Positions 33,266-41,489 of a stretch of 64,000 bases of DNA are shown in pieces (the stretch's first letter is position 1; the number at the start of each line of letters is the position of its first letter). Origin of the DNA: a virus; IMG/VR virus record IMGVR_UViG_3300034418_012856, positions 19,838 to 83,837 of that record, one strand, 5' to 3'. A program made the position numbers and the translations under genes. The notes beneath the pieces were generated by a model, which searched no databases, was not told the origin of the DNA, and saw nothing but the letters and a program-made list of their open reading frames with translations.

Positions 33266-34201
33266 GTGGATCAAAGTGCTAAATTTTATTTTTTGACCTT
33301 TTGTAGTCTGGGTGCTCCCCACGACTCTGGACGTGATTTGAGTAGCAATATTTCCAATCTTAAATCATTACTTTCCTCTTATTTTGATGAAATAATTGTT
33401 TATAGCCCTTCATCCCTAAAGGAATGTGAGGGAAGTGAGGATTTCTGTAATGTGCTTGAAGGTGTGTTTCCTCTAAATCCTGGGATAAATGCTAACGGAT
33501 GTGGTGATTTTAAGTCATTTATTATAAATAAGACCTTGTCTGAGATGTCCGATGGAGATATTCTTTTCTACCATGATTGTAACTTTGAAAAATATCCTCA
33601 GTACTGGCAGACTGATTGGGGATTTCTAAGAGATTCGGTAGAGCTTTTGCTGCGTGAAAATAATTCAGATATATTCATTCCTTTTGAAAGCGAAGCCTTT
33701 GGTAAAATCCCGAAGGTTAGAATGCATGGAAAGAGATATACAACCGATGCAATTATAAAAGATCCAGTCGAATCTGATATAGTCTCTAGATGTTGGGAGA
33801 TAGCTTCTAACCGAATGATGATACGGAATAGTCAATTTTCAAGAGATTTCTTTGCTGAATACAAGGAATTGTGTGGGAGAAAAGATTTGCTTATGAAGTA
33901 CCCAAACCCTAACCCGTATCCACAATTTACACACAGCTGTCCAGAACAGCACGTTCTAAATTGCCTTATTTATAAGTACATCTTAGATGGAAAGTTAGAT
34001 CCAAGATTTCCAAGATTTTCTTTCCCGAACAGAAAATTTGTCTTAAATTCTGATGTTGAAGTAAGAGTTAACTCTGAATTGTCGAAATATATGCAAACCA
34101 AGTCGATAAAAGAGTTTGAAAGAAGAAAAGCATTTAATGGGATCAAAGATCAAGATATTCGAGGGACCAAGGAATTCAGGCAAGACCTTTTTAGCACGTA
34201 A
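33266..34201 (+). CDS. Probable glycosyltransferase
   Basis: 311 residues from GTG at 33266. The segment SFIINKTLSEMSDGDILFYHDCN matches the phage and bacterial glycosyltransferase pattern in which a Lys-x-x-hydrophobic helix precedes DGDIL-x-Y-x-D-[AC]-[GN]; the D-x-N/DxD position would bind the metal-nucleotide sugar. SCPEQHVLN near residue 230 resembles the later WxxPEQ-type acceptor motif. It probably modifies a virion or host polysaccharide. The next gene starts inside its 3' end (34137). Confidence 0.55.
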   Translation: MDQSAKFYFLTFCSLGAPHDSGRDLSSNISNLKSLLSSYFDEIIVYSPSSLKECEGSEDFCNVLEGVFPLNPGINANGCGDFKSFIINKTLSEMSDGDILFYHDCNFEKYPQYWQTDWGFLRDSVELLLRENNSDIFIPFESEAFGKIPKVRMHGKRYTTDAIIKDPVESDIVSRCWEIASNRMMIRNSQFSRDFFAEYKELCGRKDLLMKYPNPNPYPQFTHSCPEQHVLNCLIYKYILDGKLDPRFPRFSFPNRKFVLNSDVEVRVNSELSKYMQTKSIKEFERRKAFNGIKDQDIRGTKEFRQDLFST

Positions 34202-34685
34202 ATATTCTGAGGTACACAACATTCCGATATTTAAGTTTGATTTTGTTGGTTGGTTCAACAGGCTTTCCTTGGATGACCAATCTCACGAGACACATAGCTT
34301 TGCTCTAGGTAAAGAGCTAATGTTATTGCAATTGTGTCGGGACGGGTTACTACCTCCTTTTATATTAGATCGTGGATTTCTAACAGTTCTTACTTGGGGA
34401 ATACTTTCTGGTCGTATTACCGAAGATGAAGCAATAAATCAATTAAAGATGATTGCTGAAGAGGGATTGCTTAAAGATTGTGAAATCTATTTTGTTACCG
34501 GTGATAATCCGAACAAAGAAGATAGAAACAAGGATAACTGGGATTTTCGGGATGGAGATTCAAAGGAACAAGAGATCATGGAAAATCTGAGGGATTATGT
34601 TATGAATCAGCCATATAATGTTTATGTCCATCGGATATTCAACAGCTTTAATAATAAAACAGTAAACGACTTAAGACATATCTAA
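34137..34685 (+). CDS. P-loop nucleoside/nucleotide kinase-like protein
   Basis: 182 residues using the ATG at 34137, 65 nt before the stop of the previous gene, in another frame; the in-frame TTG (34116) is less likely. Walker A is EGPRNSGKTFLARKYSE. FILDRGFLTVLTWGIL contains the DR-[GS] motif of deoxynucleoside and thymidylate kinases, and EIYFVTGDNPNKEDR resembles the lid. The substrate cannot be told from sequence. It abuts the asparagine-synthetase gene (no gap), so these enzymes are likely one operon. Confidence 0.6.
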   Translation: MGSKIKIFEGPRNSGKTFLARKYSEVHNIPIFKFDFVGWFNRLSLDDQSHETHSFALGKELMLLQLCRDGLLPPFILDRGFLTVLTWGILSGRITEDEAINQLKMIAEEGLLKDCEIYFVTGDNPNKEDRNKDNWDFRDGDSKEQEIMENLRDYVMNQPYNVYVHRIFNSFNNKTVNDLRHI

Positions 34686-36086
34686 ATGTGCGGGATAGTA
34701 ATCACAAAAACACCAGGTGAAGAAATACTGGATACCATAAAACATCGTGGTATTGAAAAAACCGTTGTTGAAAAAAACGGGCTTAGTATTTGTCACCACA
34801 GGCTTCCAATCCAGACAGTTGATGGTGATGATTGGAATCAACCAATAGAGATAGCAGATGGCATCTATTTGCTTTTTAACGGGGAGATTTTTAATTATGA
34901 CCGTGAAAGATTCGATTCCGACGTAGAATATCTCACTAATATTTTTGGTAGGTATCGAGGTGGGAGCTTTGAAATGTTTTGTTCTTTGTTTATACCAGAA
35001 ATCCAAACTTGGGATGGATTTTGGGCTATTACAATATATGATGCAAACACTAATGATGTTATTGCTTTTACGGACCCTCTGGGACGTAAATGTCTTTATT
35101 ATAATTCCCTTGGTGATATTGCTTCAGAGATAAAACCTCTTGTGTATGAAAATTCCCAGATAGATGAGACTTTTATCAGCACGGTAAGAAAATGGGGATA
35201 TAACACAGATGAAAGGACACCATATAGTGATATTAAAAGAATACTCCCAAATAACATATACAGTTTTAATTTAGATGCACCTGAATTTAAGAATGTGTAT
35301 AGCACCTATTATAAAGGCTTCGATTTCCCAATCCAGGAATTAGTTGGTAAAAGTTACGAAGAGCATATGGAGTGGCTTTGGTCTAAAATGTTCGAATCTG
35401 TGAGAAACCGATTGGTTTCTAAGGATTATCCTATTTCTCTTCTTATTTCCGGGGGACTGGACTCATCTATTATTGCATCAGTTTTGAATGAAATTGGAGT
35501 TGATGTTAGATGGTTTAGCATTGAAAATGGTGAAAAAGAGTTTGTAGATATTCTCTCTGAAAGACTTGGTAAGGAGGTTTCCTTTTTGGACTATAACATG
35601 GATGAATCTATGAATGAGGAGATTTACAAAAAATGGAACGAATCTCCAATAGACCTTGGATCTGTTATACCCCAGTATCATTTGTTTGATGCTGTTAAGA
35701 GGTTTGGGGGTTATAGGATAGTTCTTTCTGGCGATGGTGCGGATGAGCTTTTTGGTGGATATAAAAGAATCCACGAATATGATTCACAAAAGTCGGATGT
35801 ATTTGATGAGCTAACTTACTATCATTTACCAAGATTGGATAAGATGTCTATGGCTCACACTTTGGAACTTAGGAGTCCTTTTTTGAATTTGGATCTTGTA
35901 AGATTTGCTTTGCATTTGCCTAAAGAATGGAGAACTGATAAGAAAATACTTAAGGACACTTTTTCACCACTGCTTCCTGAAGAAATAGTTAACAGAAAAA
36001 AAGCTCCTCTTAAAAACCCTAAGATCAAGCAGGATAAAATTGCTTACCGTTATAAGGCAGTGGATCTTTTCTTAAGGAATAGATAA
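34686..36086 (+). CDS. asnB: Asparagine synthetase (glutamine-hydrolysing), class II amidotransferase
   Basis: 466 residues, shorter than bacterial AsnB (about 550). Cys2 (MCGIV) is the glutaminase nucleophile; HRG, HHRLPIQ and LFNGEIFNY are the class II glutaminase blocks. SGGLDSS (255-261) is the ATP-pyrophosphatase P-loop and SGDGADELFGGYKR the synthetase signature. RSPFLNLDLVRFAL follows. It amidates Asp or a related carboxylate using glutamine ammonia. In this cluster, between a kinase and cargo genes and near glycosyltransferases, it could make amidated sugars or amino acids rather than free Asn; the substrate is inference. Confidence 0.88.
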   Translation: MCGIVITKTPGEEILDTIKHRGIEKTVVEKNGLSICHHRLPIQTVDGDDWNQPIEIADGIYLLFNGEIFNYDRERFDSDVEYLTNIFGRYRGGSFEMFCSLFIPEIQTWDGFWAITIYDANTNDVIAFTDPLGRKCLYYNSLGDIASEIKPLVYENSQIDETFISTVRKWGYNTDERTPYSDIKRILPNNIYSFNLDAPEFKNVYSTYYKGFDFPIQELVGKSYEEHMEWLWSKMFESVRNRLVSKDYPISLLISGGLDSSIIASVLNEIGVDVRWFSIENGEKEFVDILSERLGKEVSFLDYNMDESMNEEIYKKWNESPIDLGSVIPQYHLFDAVKRFGGYRIVLSGDGADELFGGYKRIHEYDSQKSDVFDELTYYHLPRLDKMSMAHTLELRSPFLNLDLVRFALHLPKEWRTDKKILKDTFSPLLPEEIVNRKKAPLKNPKIKQDKIAYRYKAVDLFLRNR

Positions 36087-36101
36087 ACTAGTCCAAGGAG
36101 C

Positions 36102-36109
36102 GATATATA
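36102..36109 (+). promoter_or_regulatory. Putative late promoter GATATATA
   Basis: The octamer lies 25 nt before the ATG at 36127. It is enclosed by GGAGC (36098-36102) and GCTCC (36120-36124), which could pair in RNA or single-stranded DNA. Confidence 0.68.
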
Positions 36110-36126
36110 AAGAAAAAAAGCTCCGA

Positions 36127-36807
36127 ATGGCAAATAATATTAAGTCCTTTGAGGATTTCAAATCAGAATCAGTAAATGAGAATTGGTTCAGTGACGGATT
36201 GAGTGGATTACTCGGTTATGCTGGTAATGCTTTCTCTGATGTTCTTAAAGGTAAAGCCTCTGCATACCTTTTAAGCTTTTTTGGAATTGGTGAACAATCT
36301 ATATTCAGCAAGCTTGTACAAAACTTTGTTGAACAAATACCAGTTGCTGATTTAACTAAAATTATTTTTGCTGGAAAGGCTAATTCAGCCTACCTTGCAC
36401 CCAAGATGGCGGATGCAACAATTGAATTCCTGACAGAAAAAGGATTGGATGGTATTGCTCAGGATCTTGGTATTGAGCAGGACGGGTGGATTTATAGAAC
36501 AATCTCTGAAATGCTTGCAAACCAGGCTAGAAGGGAGGACTTTAGAAATTCTTTAGAATCATTCTACTTACAGGCTTTCAATGGATTTGAGGGTGCTGCT
36601 GATAAGGATGATTTCATGAAGTCCCTTTCATCTACAGAAGAAAGAACTCTAAAGAGTGGAATTGATAGAGTGATAGATGTTAGAGACAAAGAGGTAGATA
36701 TGAATAAACCAGCAGGTGATCTAGTATCTGATTTTCTATCTGGTTTAGCCGGAAATGGACAATCCTTACAATCTTTGGGATTAAGCTCAGGAGGAACTAT
36801 ACAATAA
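36127..36807 (+). CDS. Internal head protein candidate
   Basis: 226 residues. MANNIKSFEDFKSESVNENW has the clearest targeting-peptide pattern in the window (I-K-S-F-x-D-F...VNE), with predicted cut after VNE (17-19 region). The mature part begins with an amphipathic or membrane-active stretch (GLSGLLGYAGNAFSDVLKG, AYLLSFFGIG) and continues helical. The Gly-rich end (GNGQSLQSLGLSSGG) looks disordered. It is preceded by its own late promoter, and a second small gene follows. Confidence 0.6.
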   Translation: MANNIKSFEDFKSESVNENWFSDGLSGLLGYAGNAFSDVLKGKASAYLLSFFGIGEQSIFSKLVQNFVEQIPVADLTKIIFAGKANSAYLAPKMADATIEFLTEKGLDGIAQDLGIEQDGWIYRTISEMLANQARREDFRNSLESFYLQAFNGFEGAADKDDFMKSLSSTEERTLKSGIDRVIDVRDKEVDMNKPAGDLVSDFLSGLAGNGQSLQSLGLSSGGTIQ

Positions 36808-36819
36808 AAACTTTAGATC

Positions 36820-37185
36820 ATGAATATAAATGACGTTTCAAAGAGGGAAGTTTTAGACTTCGATCAATTTAAGAAAAAGGTGCACGACGAGACATTTAAG
36901 CCTTTTGCTGCCGAAAATCAGGAAGGTGGTGAGGGTAAAACTGGTTTGCACAAAATAAAGAGAGAACCTGCTTATGATTGGGTAGGTTATGCAGATGCAG
37001 TATTTAGTCCAGAGAAAGCTGGTATCGAGGTACCTGGATACAATGCTGATGGTGATAGGGAATATACTATAGCAAATGCTGGACCCTCTATAGTTAATGC
37101 ACCTAATTCATCTATTTCAGGGTTAGGAGAATCCGAAAAAGCTGTAAATGAATCTTTCTCAATAAAGAGATTGGGAGATTTCTAA
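36820..37185 (+). CDS. Small protein, possible internal head protein
   Basis: 121 residues. MNINDVSKREVLDFDQFKKKVHDE is a looser version of the targeting pattern. The middle is Gly/Ala/Asn-rich (YADAVFSPEKAGIEVPGYN). Its end, VNESFSIKRLGDF, again contains a V-N-E site followed by I-K-x-[LF]-x-D-F. No family recognised. It is followed by a terminator and shares a transcription unit with the preceding cargo candidate. Confidence 0.5.
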   Translation: MNINDVSKREVLDFDQFKKKVHDETFKPFAAENQEGGEGKTGLHKIKREPAYDWVGYADAVFSPEKAGIEVPGYNADGDREYTIANAGPSIVNAPNSSISGLGESEKAVNESFSIKRLGDF

Positions 37186-37210
37186 TAATTATCAAATTAA
37201 CTAATTCTTT

Positions 37211-37242
37211 AAGACAGGTTTCTAACGAAACTTGTCTTTTTT
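37211..37242 (+). terminator. Rho-independent terminator
   Basis: AGACAGGTTTC pairs with GAAACTTGTCT (one G-U wobble) around a TAAC loop, followed by six T. It lies 26 nt after the 121-residue gene's stop. Confidence 0.9.
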
Positions 37243-37276
37243 GTGTACTATAAAAAGAAAAGATTAGAATAGCATA

Positions 37277-37945
37277 ATGAATATCAAACTAGTCCATATA
37301 CTCACAGAACCCGAAACAAGAAGGGAGCAAGCATCGATAGATTCTTTATCTCCCCTAGGTGAAATGGGATTGACTTACTATCAGCAGGTAAATGAGAGAT
37401 ACAAAGGTGAAGCTTGGAGGGAAGTTCCTGCTCTATCACAATCTCCTGCAACTAATCACGGTCCTGGTCATTACGGTGCCTTCCAGTCTTTCAAAAAAGC
37501 AATGCTTGAGAATTTTACCGACGATCTTGATGCTTTGGTTCTTTGTGAATGTGATTGTGTGTTGGAAACTTCCCATGAGGATTTTATGAAAACCCTTGAG
37601 AGGGGTATTGAATTTTGCAATGAAAACGATCTTAAATACCTTTCATTGGGATCTAGGTTTGTAAAGGGGGTTTTACAGTCCCCAGAGACTGGCAGTGACC
37701 CAAAATTCCCTGAATTTTATATTACAAACAAGGTAATATTGGCACATTGTGTTGTTCTCCCTGCTTTGTCTAGGGATGTCATTTTAGATTGTATCGATAA
37801 ATTTAGCTGGGATAGCCCAGATATTTGGTTTAATGAGGTACTTTGGAGAAGTGGGCTAAACCAATTCGCAATTGTAAAGGAAAGACTTGCAAGACAACAC
37901 GAAGGTGTTTCCCTTATTGATAATGTTTGGAAAGAATCTCAATAA
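37277..37945 (+). CDS. Glycosyltransferase-like protein
   Basis: 222 residues. The N-terminus MNIKLVHILTEPETRREQASIDSL and the segment DALVLCECDCVLETS (an E-C-D-C/DxD-like metal site at about 93-97), with HVGPGHYGAF-like NHGPGHYGAFQSFKKAM before it, fit a GT-A glycosyltransferase. YLSLGSRF and VVLPALSRDV follow. It may add sugars to host surface or virion proteins. Its stop directly abuts the stop of the convergent minus-strand gene. There is no octamer before it, so it may use a different promoter. Confidence 0.55.
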   Translation: MNIKLVHILTEPETRREQASIDSLSPLGEMGLTYYQQVNERYKGEAWREVPALSQSPATNHGPGHYGAFQSFKKAMLENFTDDLDALVLCECDCVLETSHEDFMKTLERGIEFCNENDLKYLSLGSRFVKGVLQSPETGSDPKFPEFYITNKVILAHCVVLPALSRDVILDCIDKFSWDSPDIWFNEVLWRSGLNQFAIVKERLARQHEGVSLIDNVWKESQ

Positions 37946-38674
37946 CTATCTCTTTTCTTTTTGTTCTTTAGAAACTTCTCTTATAAATAATTCCTTAGCT
38001 ATCTTAAGAATAACTGAATCCTCATTAAAGTCTTCGTAGATCTCCATAATATTGATATCCGGATCTACGTCTTTTTTTATTTCCAACGATTCAATTGCCT
38101 CGTGTGCGATGAATTCGTAAGACATTGAAAAATAAGGGTTTCTTAGAGGTATTTTTTTGAGCATTGTTGCATCTGATCCCTTGTTGGTTCTTCCGCATTG
38201 CCACCAATATACAAAAACGTTGTCGGTGGACATGTTTCTAAATATTAGGATCCCACAATCTCTATTTTCTTTTGTGGTGAATCTTTCCAAACTAAAAGCC
38301 CTAATCCTGTTCTCTAAATTTTTCCAAAGGCTCATTCCCATGTCCGCGTATTTATAGAGAATGTTTAGCGAATTATCAATTATAGACAGAATCTCTTCCA
38401 CCTCATCATCGCTAAAATCGCATCCTCGGAAATAAGTTATAAGATCGTGGATATTTGAAGGTAGTTCTTCTGATACCTCCTTGAATTCGTTTTCGATCCA
38501 AACCTTAACGGAGGTCAATTCTTTGATCATGGAGAAAATTCTCTTGATCGGATAATATATGTCTTCGTCTTCTATGTCTTTATTGACCGTAGATAGGAAG
38601 TCTAATAAAATGTATTGTTTGTATTCTTGATCGATTGGATATTCGATGAACCATGTGGGTTTAATGTCTTTCAT
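37946..38674 (-). CDS. Hypothetical protein, only minus-strand gene in the window
   Basis: 242 residues starting at 38674. Unrecognised. It is mainly helical (DEDIYYPIKRIFSMIKEL, DDEVEEILSIIDNSLNILYKYADMG) with a beta-rich part in the middle (CGILIFRNMSTDNVFVYWWQCG). A late-type AATATATA lies 34 nt upstream on the same strand, mirroring the plus-strand arrangement. Its stop codon touches the stop of the plus-strand glycosyltransferase with no gap, so the two transcripts converge. Codon use is like the neighbours. Confidence 0.6.
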   Translation of the reverse strand: MKDIKPTWFIEYPIDQEYKQYILLDFLSTVNKDIEDEDIYYPIKRIFSMIKELTSVKVWIENEFKEVSEELPSNIHDLITYFRGCDFSDDEVEEILSIIDNSLNILYKYADMGMSLWKNLENRIRAFSLERFTTKENRDCGILIFRNMSTDNVFVYWWQCGRTNKGSDATMLKKIPLRNPYFSMSYEFIAHEAIESLEIKKDVDPDINIMEIYEDFNEDSVILKIAKELFIREVSKEQKEKR

Positions 38675-38700
38675 GGTGGGAAGAATTATGTTTGTTACTC

Positions 38701-38708
38701 TATATATT
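38701..38708 (-). promoter_or_regulatory. Putative late promoter on minus strand (AATATATA)
   Basis: AATATATA on the minus strand, followed by GAGTAAC, lies 34 nt before the ATG at 38674. It differs from the plus-strand consensus only in the first base. It is about 50 nt from the divergent plus-strand octamer at 38757. Confidence 0.5.
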
Positions 38709-38756
38709 AACCCCCCGCCATTCTTCTAGACTTTTAAAGAACACGTTTTGAATCTT

Positions 38757-38764
38757 GATATATA
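38757..38764 (+). promoter_or_regulatory. Putative late promoter GATATATA
   Basis: The octamer lies 32 nt before the ATG at 38789 and forms a divergent pair with the minus-strand site at 38701. Confidence 0.68.
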
Positions 38765-38788
38765 ATACATAAAAAAAGTGGTTTCCCA

Positions 38789-39226
38789 ATGCCAAGAATA
38801 GACGATTATATTTCTTTTAGTTCTAATAAGAAAAACAATATTTCCAACGAGTTTTCATTTTCAGCTGAACTCGGGTTACTTGATGTCCAGGTAGTTAATA
38901 GGCCACCTGAAATTAGTGATGTTGATTCTCTTGAGTGTGAGATTGAATACAAAGCTGGAATAGAGAGGAAAAAAGGGGGAATCCAAGATATTAGCTTTTT
39001 TGTAGAAAGTATTGAACTCGAAATTAAGGTTGATGATTACCCTAACGAACAAAAAGAATTTGAGTTTGATATTGTCCCCGATGCAACTATCCCTATTCCT
39101 TCCGTGGTAATTCAGAAGGGAACAAGGTTAGTTCCAACAGATCCAACTTTTCTAAGGATTGATATGAGAAAATCAATGAATCCGAAGGACTTTAAAGTGC
39201 AAATCCTTTTTGGAACAAATGAATAA
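38789..39226 (+). CDS. Small beta-rich hypothetical protein
   Basis: 145 residues, unrecognised. The pattern of alternating hydrophobic and charged residues (SLECEIEYKAGI, SIELEIKVDDYP, KEFEFDIVPD) points to a beta-sandwich. VNRPPEISDVDSL and IQKGTRLVPTDP are Pro-rich turns. It is first in a late unit, and its stop overlaps the next ATG. It could be a minor virion protein; no better evidence. Confidence 0.5.
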   Translation: MPRIDDYISFSSNKKNNISNEFSFSAELGLLDVQVVNRPPEISDVDSLECEIEYKAGIERKKGGIQDISFFVESIELEIKVDDYPNEQKEFEFDIVPDATIPIPSVVIQKGTRLVPTDPTFLRIDMRKSMNPKDFKVQILFGTNE

Positions 39227-40130
39227 AGCCTTAAGTTTTAAACTATTTGGTAAACTCCACGAGTCTAAGTCCGTATCCAAAAGTGACATTGGTTTGATAG
39301 GACCTAACCTTAATGGAGAGATCAAATTAAAATTAGAGAATCCTGGACTAGTCCTAAAAAGGGTCGAGGAGGGAGATGACTATGTTTTCAGCATTGGAGA
39401 AAAGTCCTGCTCTATTCCAAAAAAGTACGTGGGTCTTAGTACCCAACCTGGTTTTGAAGTTGTTACTTTTGATACCAATATGAATTGGTTTAAGGATGAG
39501 AAAAACAGAAATGCCTTTGACGATATAGTGGAAGAATTCGTTTCGTCGAAATTTTCAAAAATGGGAAAATCTTTTAATAAGATTGAGGAGGATGCAAACG
39601 TTATCTTAGACATGCTAGGAATAGAAGATGATATTAAATCATGTAATCATTCTTCTGATTTATCTTTGGATGCAGAGATCTCGAACGGTATGGAAATAGA
39701 GCTGGTTAAAGAAAATCACGATGACCTCTTTAAGAAGATATTCATTTATAGAGATTCTGATGCAATACATCCATTCCTTGCAATTAAAAGGAACGGGAAT
39801 AGGTTCAGCTGTGAATACCGTACACCACGGGGAATGTTTGAGTGTAAACACGATTCAATTGCTGAAATGCTAGAGAATCCCGTTGATAAATATCTTCTTA
39901 CTGTATGCACTGGAAGTGAAACAGAGGGTTCGCAAAGGGAACTAGTCGATCATCTAATGAAGCTTTTTAAATATCATTCTTGGTCTAATCCGGACCAAAA
40001 AAATCCTAAAAGTATCCAGGAGAGAAAAGAGATAAAAAGGGTAATGAGTATTTTAAAAAATTCAATACCCGACGATCACATCGAGGAAATGTACTCTGAT
40101 GCTAGATCAAAATTTCTATCGAAAGGATAA
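39219..40130 (+). CDS. Unknown protein with capsid-targeting-like N-terminus
   Basis: 303 residues from ATG 39219 (overlapping the previous stop); an in-frame TTG at 39210 is less likely. MNKALSFKLFGKLHESK gives S-F-K-x-F...LHE, compatible with a cargo signal and cut after LHE. The body mixes beta and helix (KLKLENPGLVLKRVEEGDDYVF, NAFDDIVEEFVSSKF, HPFLAIKRNGNRFSCEYR). Function unknown. Confidence 0.5.
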   Translation: MNKALSFKLFGKLHESKSVSKSDIGLIGPNLNGEIKLKLENPGLVLKRVEEGDDYVFSIGEKSCSIPKKYVGLSTQPGFEVVTFDTNMNWFKDEKNRNAFDDIVEEFVSSKFSKMGKSFNKIEEDANVILDMLGIEDDIKSCNHSSDLSLDAEISNGMEIELVKENHDDLFKKIFIYRDSDAIHPFLAIKRNGNRFSCEYRTPRGMFECKHDSIAEMLENPVDKYLLTVCTGSETEGSQRELVDHLMKLFKYHSWSNPDQKNPKSIQERKEIKRVMSILKNSIPDDHIEEMYSDARSKFLSKG

Positions 40131-40150
40131 AAAGCGGAACACTTTACAAC

Positions 40151-40194
40151 ATTCACCATATAATTCTTAAATCCAGCAATGCTGTCCGGTGAAT
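40151..40194 (+). other. Nested inverted repeats in the 40131-40249 gap
   Basis: ATTCACC (40151-40157) pairs with GGTGAAT (40188-40194), enclosing CAGC-AAT-GCTG (40174-40184). The 119-nt gap holds no ORF start and no octamer. A structured leader or small RNA for the gene at 40250 is possible, but no T run follows, so it is not a normal terminator. Confidence 0.4.
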
Positions 40195-40249
40195 TGTTAT
40201 TTTGCATATCTCTTCGAGTTCCAATTAAACTCTTAACATTTGAAGAAAA

Positions 40250-40924
40250 ATGGGATGGCTGAGTCGAATATTCAAGAAAAAGAAAATGGATCTTAAGGAA
40301 AAAACTTTAACAGAATTAAAGGAAGAATTATCCCAGGTTGACTTCCAGTGGATTAAAGGGGATAAGATGGGTAACGTTGAGAAGTTCAACGGGGTTACTC
40401 AGGACGAAGCTACTGGAATGACTTTTGTACAGTTTATTGGTGGTGGAAGGATTAACATTGAGCTTTTGGAGGAGTATTTAGAAACATTCCCTGCTTCTAA
40501 GGTTGATTATAATAATACCTCTGGCAATATTGATTTGACTCAACCGGATGTTCAGATGCAAAAGCAACAGGTTATTCAGGAGCCCACCGTTTCTAAGCCT
40601 GTTAGAAATACTGTTTCTGCCATTGAGCTTGAAGAATCACCGATATATAAACTATTGAAACAGCAGAATGAAAATTGGGTGAATGTGAACATTACTCTTA
40701 AGTTAAATCTGCCTTCAAAAAATTTATACAATGTTTTAATTAGCTCCTTTGATGGTGCTAATGAGGAGATAATTAATTATGTGACCGAAGGAGTTGATAT
40801 TGATGATATTAGAGGTGCTTTGGCAGAATCGATTACTTCTTATTATGGTGGAACTCAAAAATCAACTAGCCAAAGGATAAAGAAAAAGCAAGAAACCAAA
40901 ACGGCGGAAGAAGATGACGAATAA
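40250..40924 (+). CDS. Hypothetical protein
   Basis: 224 residues, unrecognised. A basic, possibly membrane-binding start (MGWLSRIFKKKK) is followed by a small domain (FNGVTQDEATGMTFVQFIGGGRINIE), a Gln-rich linker near 110-120 and a C-terminal helical region (WVNVNITLKLNLPSKNLYNVLISSF) ending in a Lys/Glu tail. It overlaps the NUDIX gene by 11 nt. An exact GATATATA at 40642 lies inside this gene but no start follows at the usual spacing. Confidence 0.5.
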   Translation: MGWLSRIFKKKKMDLKEKTLTELKEELSQVDFQWIKGDKMGNVEKFNGVTQDEATGMTFVQFIGGGRINIELLEEYLETFPASKVDYNNTSGNIDLTQPDVQMQKQQVIQEPTVSKPVRNTVSAIELEESPIYKLLKQQNENWVNVNITLKLNLPSKNLYNVLISSFDGANEEIINYVTEGVDIDDIRGALAESITSYYGGTQKSTSQRIKKKQETKTAEEDDE

Positions 40925-41489
40925 AATACTTTTTGAAACTAAGGGATTAAACCTTGTTGAGAGAGACGGTAGGGTTGGAGTAGTTCCAACTTTTATGAAT
41001 GTTGTAGTAATGCCATTCGTTTCTGATGAACAAGGACTTCCTCTTGCTATTGGTGTCCTAAAGGAATCAAATCCCTTTAGAGAAGGTGGAATGACAGTTT
41101 CACTTATAACTGGCACAAGTGATGATGAGGATCCAGATCTTTTGACCACAGCAAAGAGAGAATTGCTAGAAGAGAGTGGATTTGATGCACCAGAAAATGA
41201 TAGGTGGTATTATTTGGGGTCAGTTACCTCCTCAAAGTTTGTAGACCATGAGCAGCCCTGCTTTGCTGTTGACGTAACAGGATTGCAAAAGGGAGAGGCT
41301 TTGACAGATGGAACAAAGGAGGAGCAAGAAATGGAATTTAAATTTATTCCAGCTAACGATGTTGTTAAAGCTAAAGATATCTTCATTCCTGGGCTTTTCC
41401 TTAAATTGTTCAAGTATGTTTTGGGAATTGACATACAAGGTTCCTCTCAAACTCCCGATGATGAAGTTTTTAAATTTTCTGCAGAATGA
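40914..41489 (+). CDS. NUDIX hydrolase
   Basis: 191 residues. The NUDIX box is seen as GTSDDEDPDLLTTA then KRELLEESGFDA, keeping the R-E-x2-E-E-x-G-F core. The preceding strands (VVVMPFVSDEQGLPLAIGVLKESN) and following YYLGSVTSS fit the fold. Such enzymes hydrolyse nucleoside diphosphate derivatives such as ADP-ribose, NADH or capped nucleotides. T4 NudE is a precedent, but the substrate here is not determined. Translationally coupled at both ends (ATG/stop overlaps). Confidence 0.85.
   Translation: MTNKILFETKGLNLVERDGRVGVVPTFMNVVVMPFVSDEQGLPLAIGVLKESNPFREGGMTVSLITGTSDDEDPDLLTTAKRELLEESGFDAPENDRWYYLGSVTSSKFVDHEQPCFAVDVTGLQKGEALTDGTKEEQEMEFKFIPANDVVKAKDIFIPGLFLKLFKYVLGIDIQGSSQTPDDEVFKFSAE

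Noticed and set aside
40642-40649. Exact GATATATA inside the 224-residue gene
   Set aside because: No start codon follows at any spacing seen elsewhere (next gene starts about 270 nt later); treated as chance.
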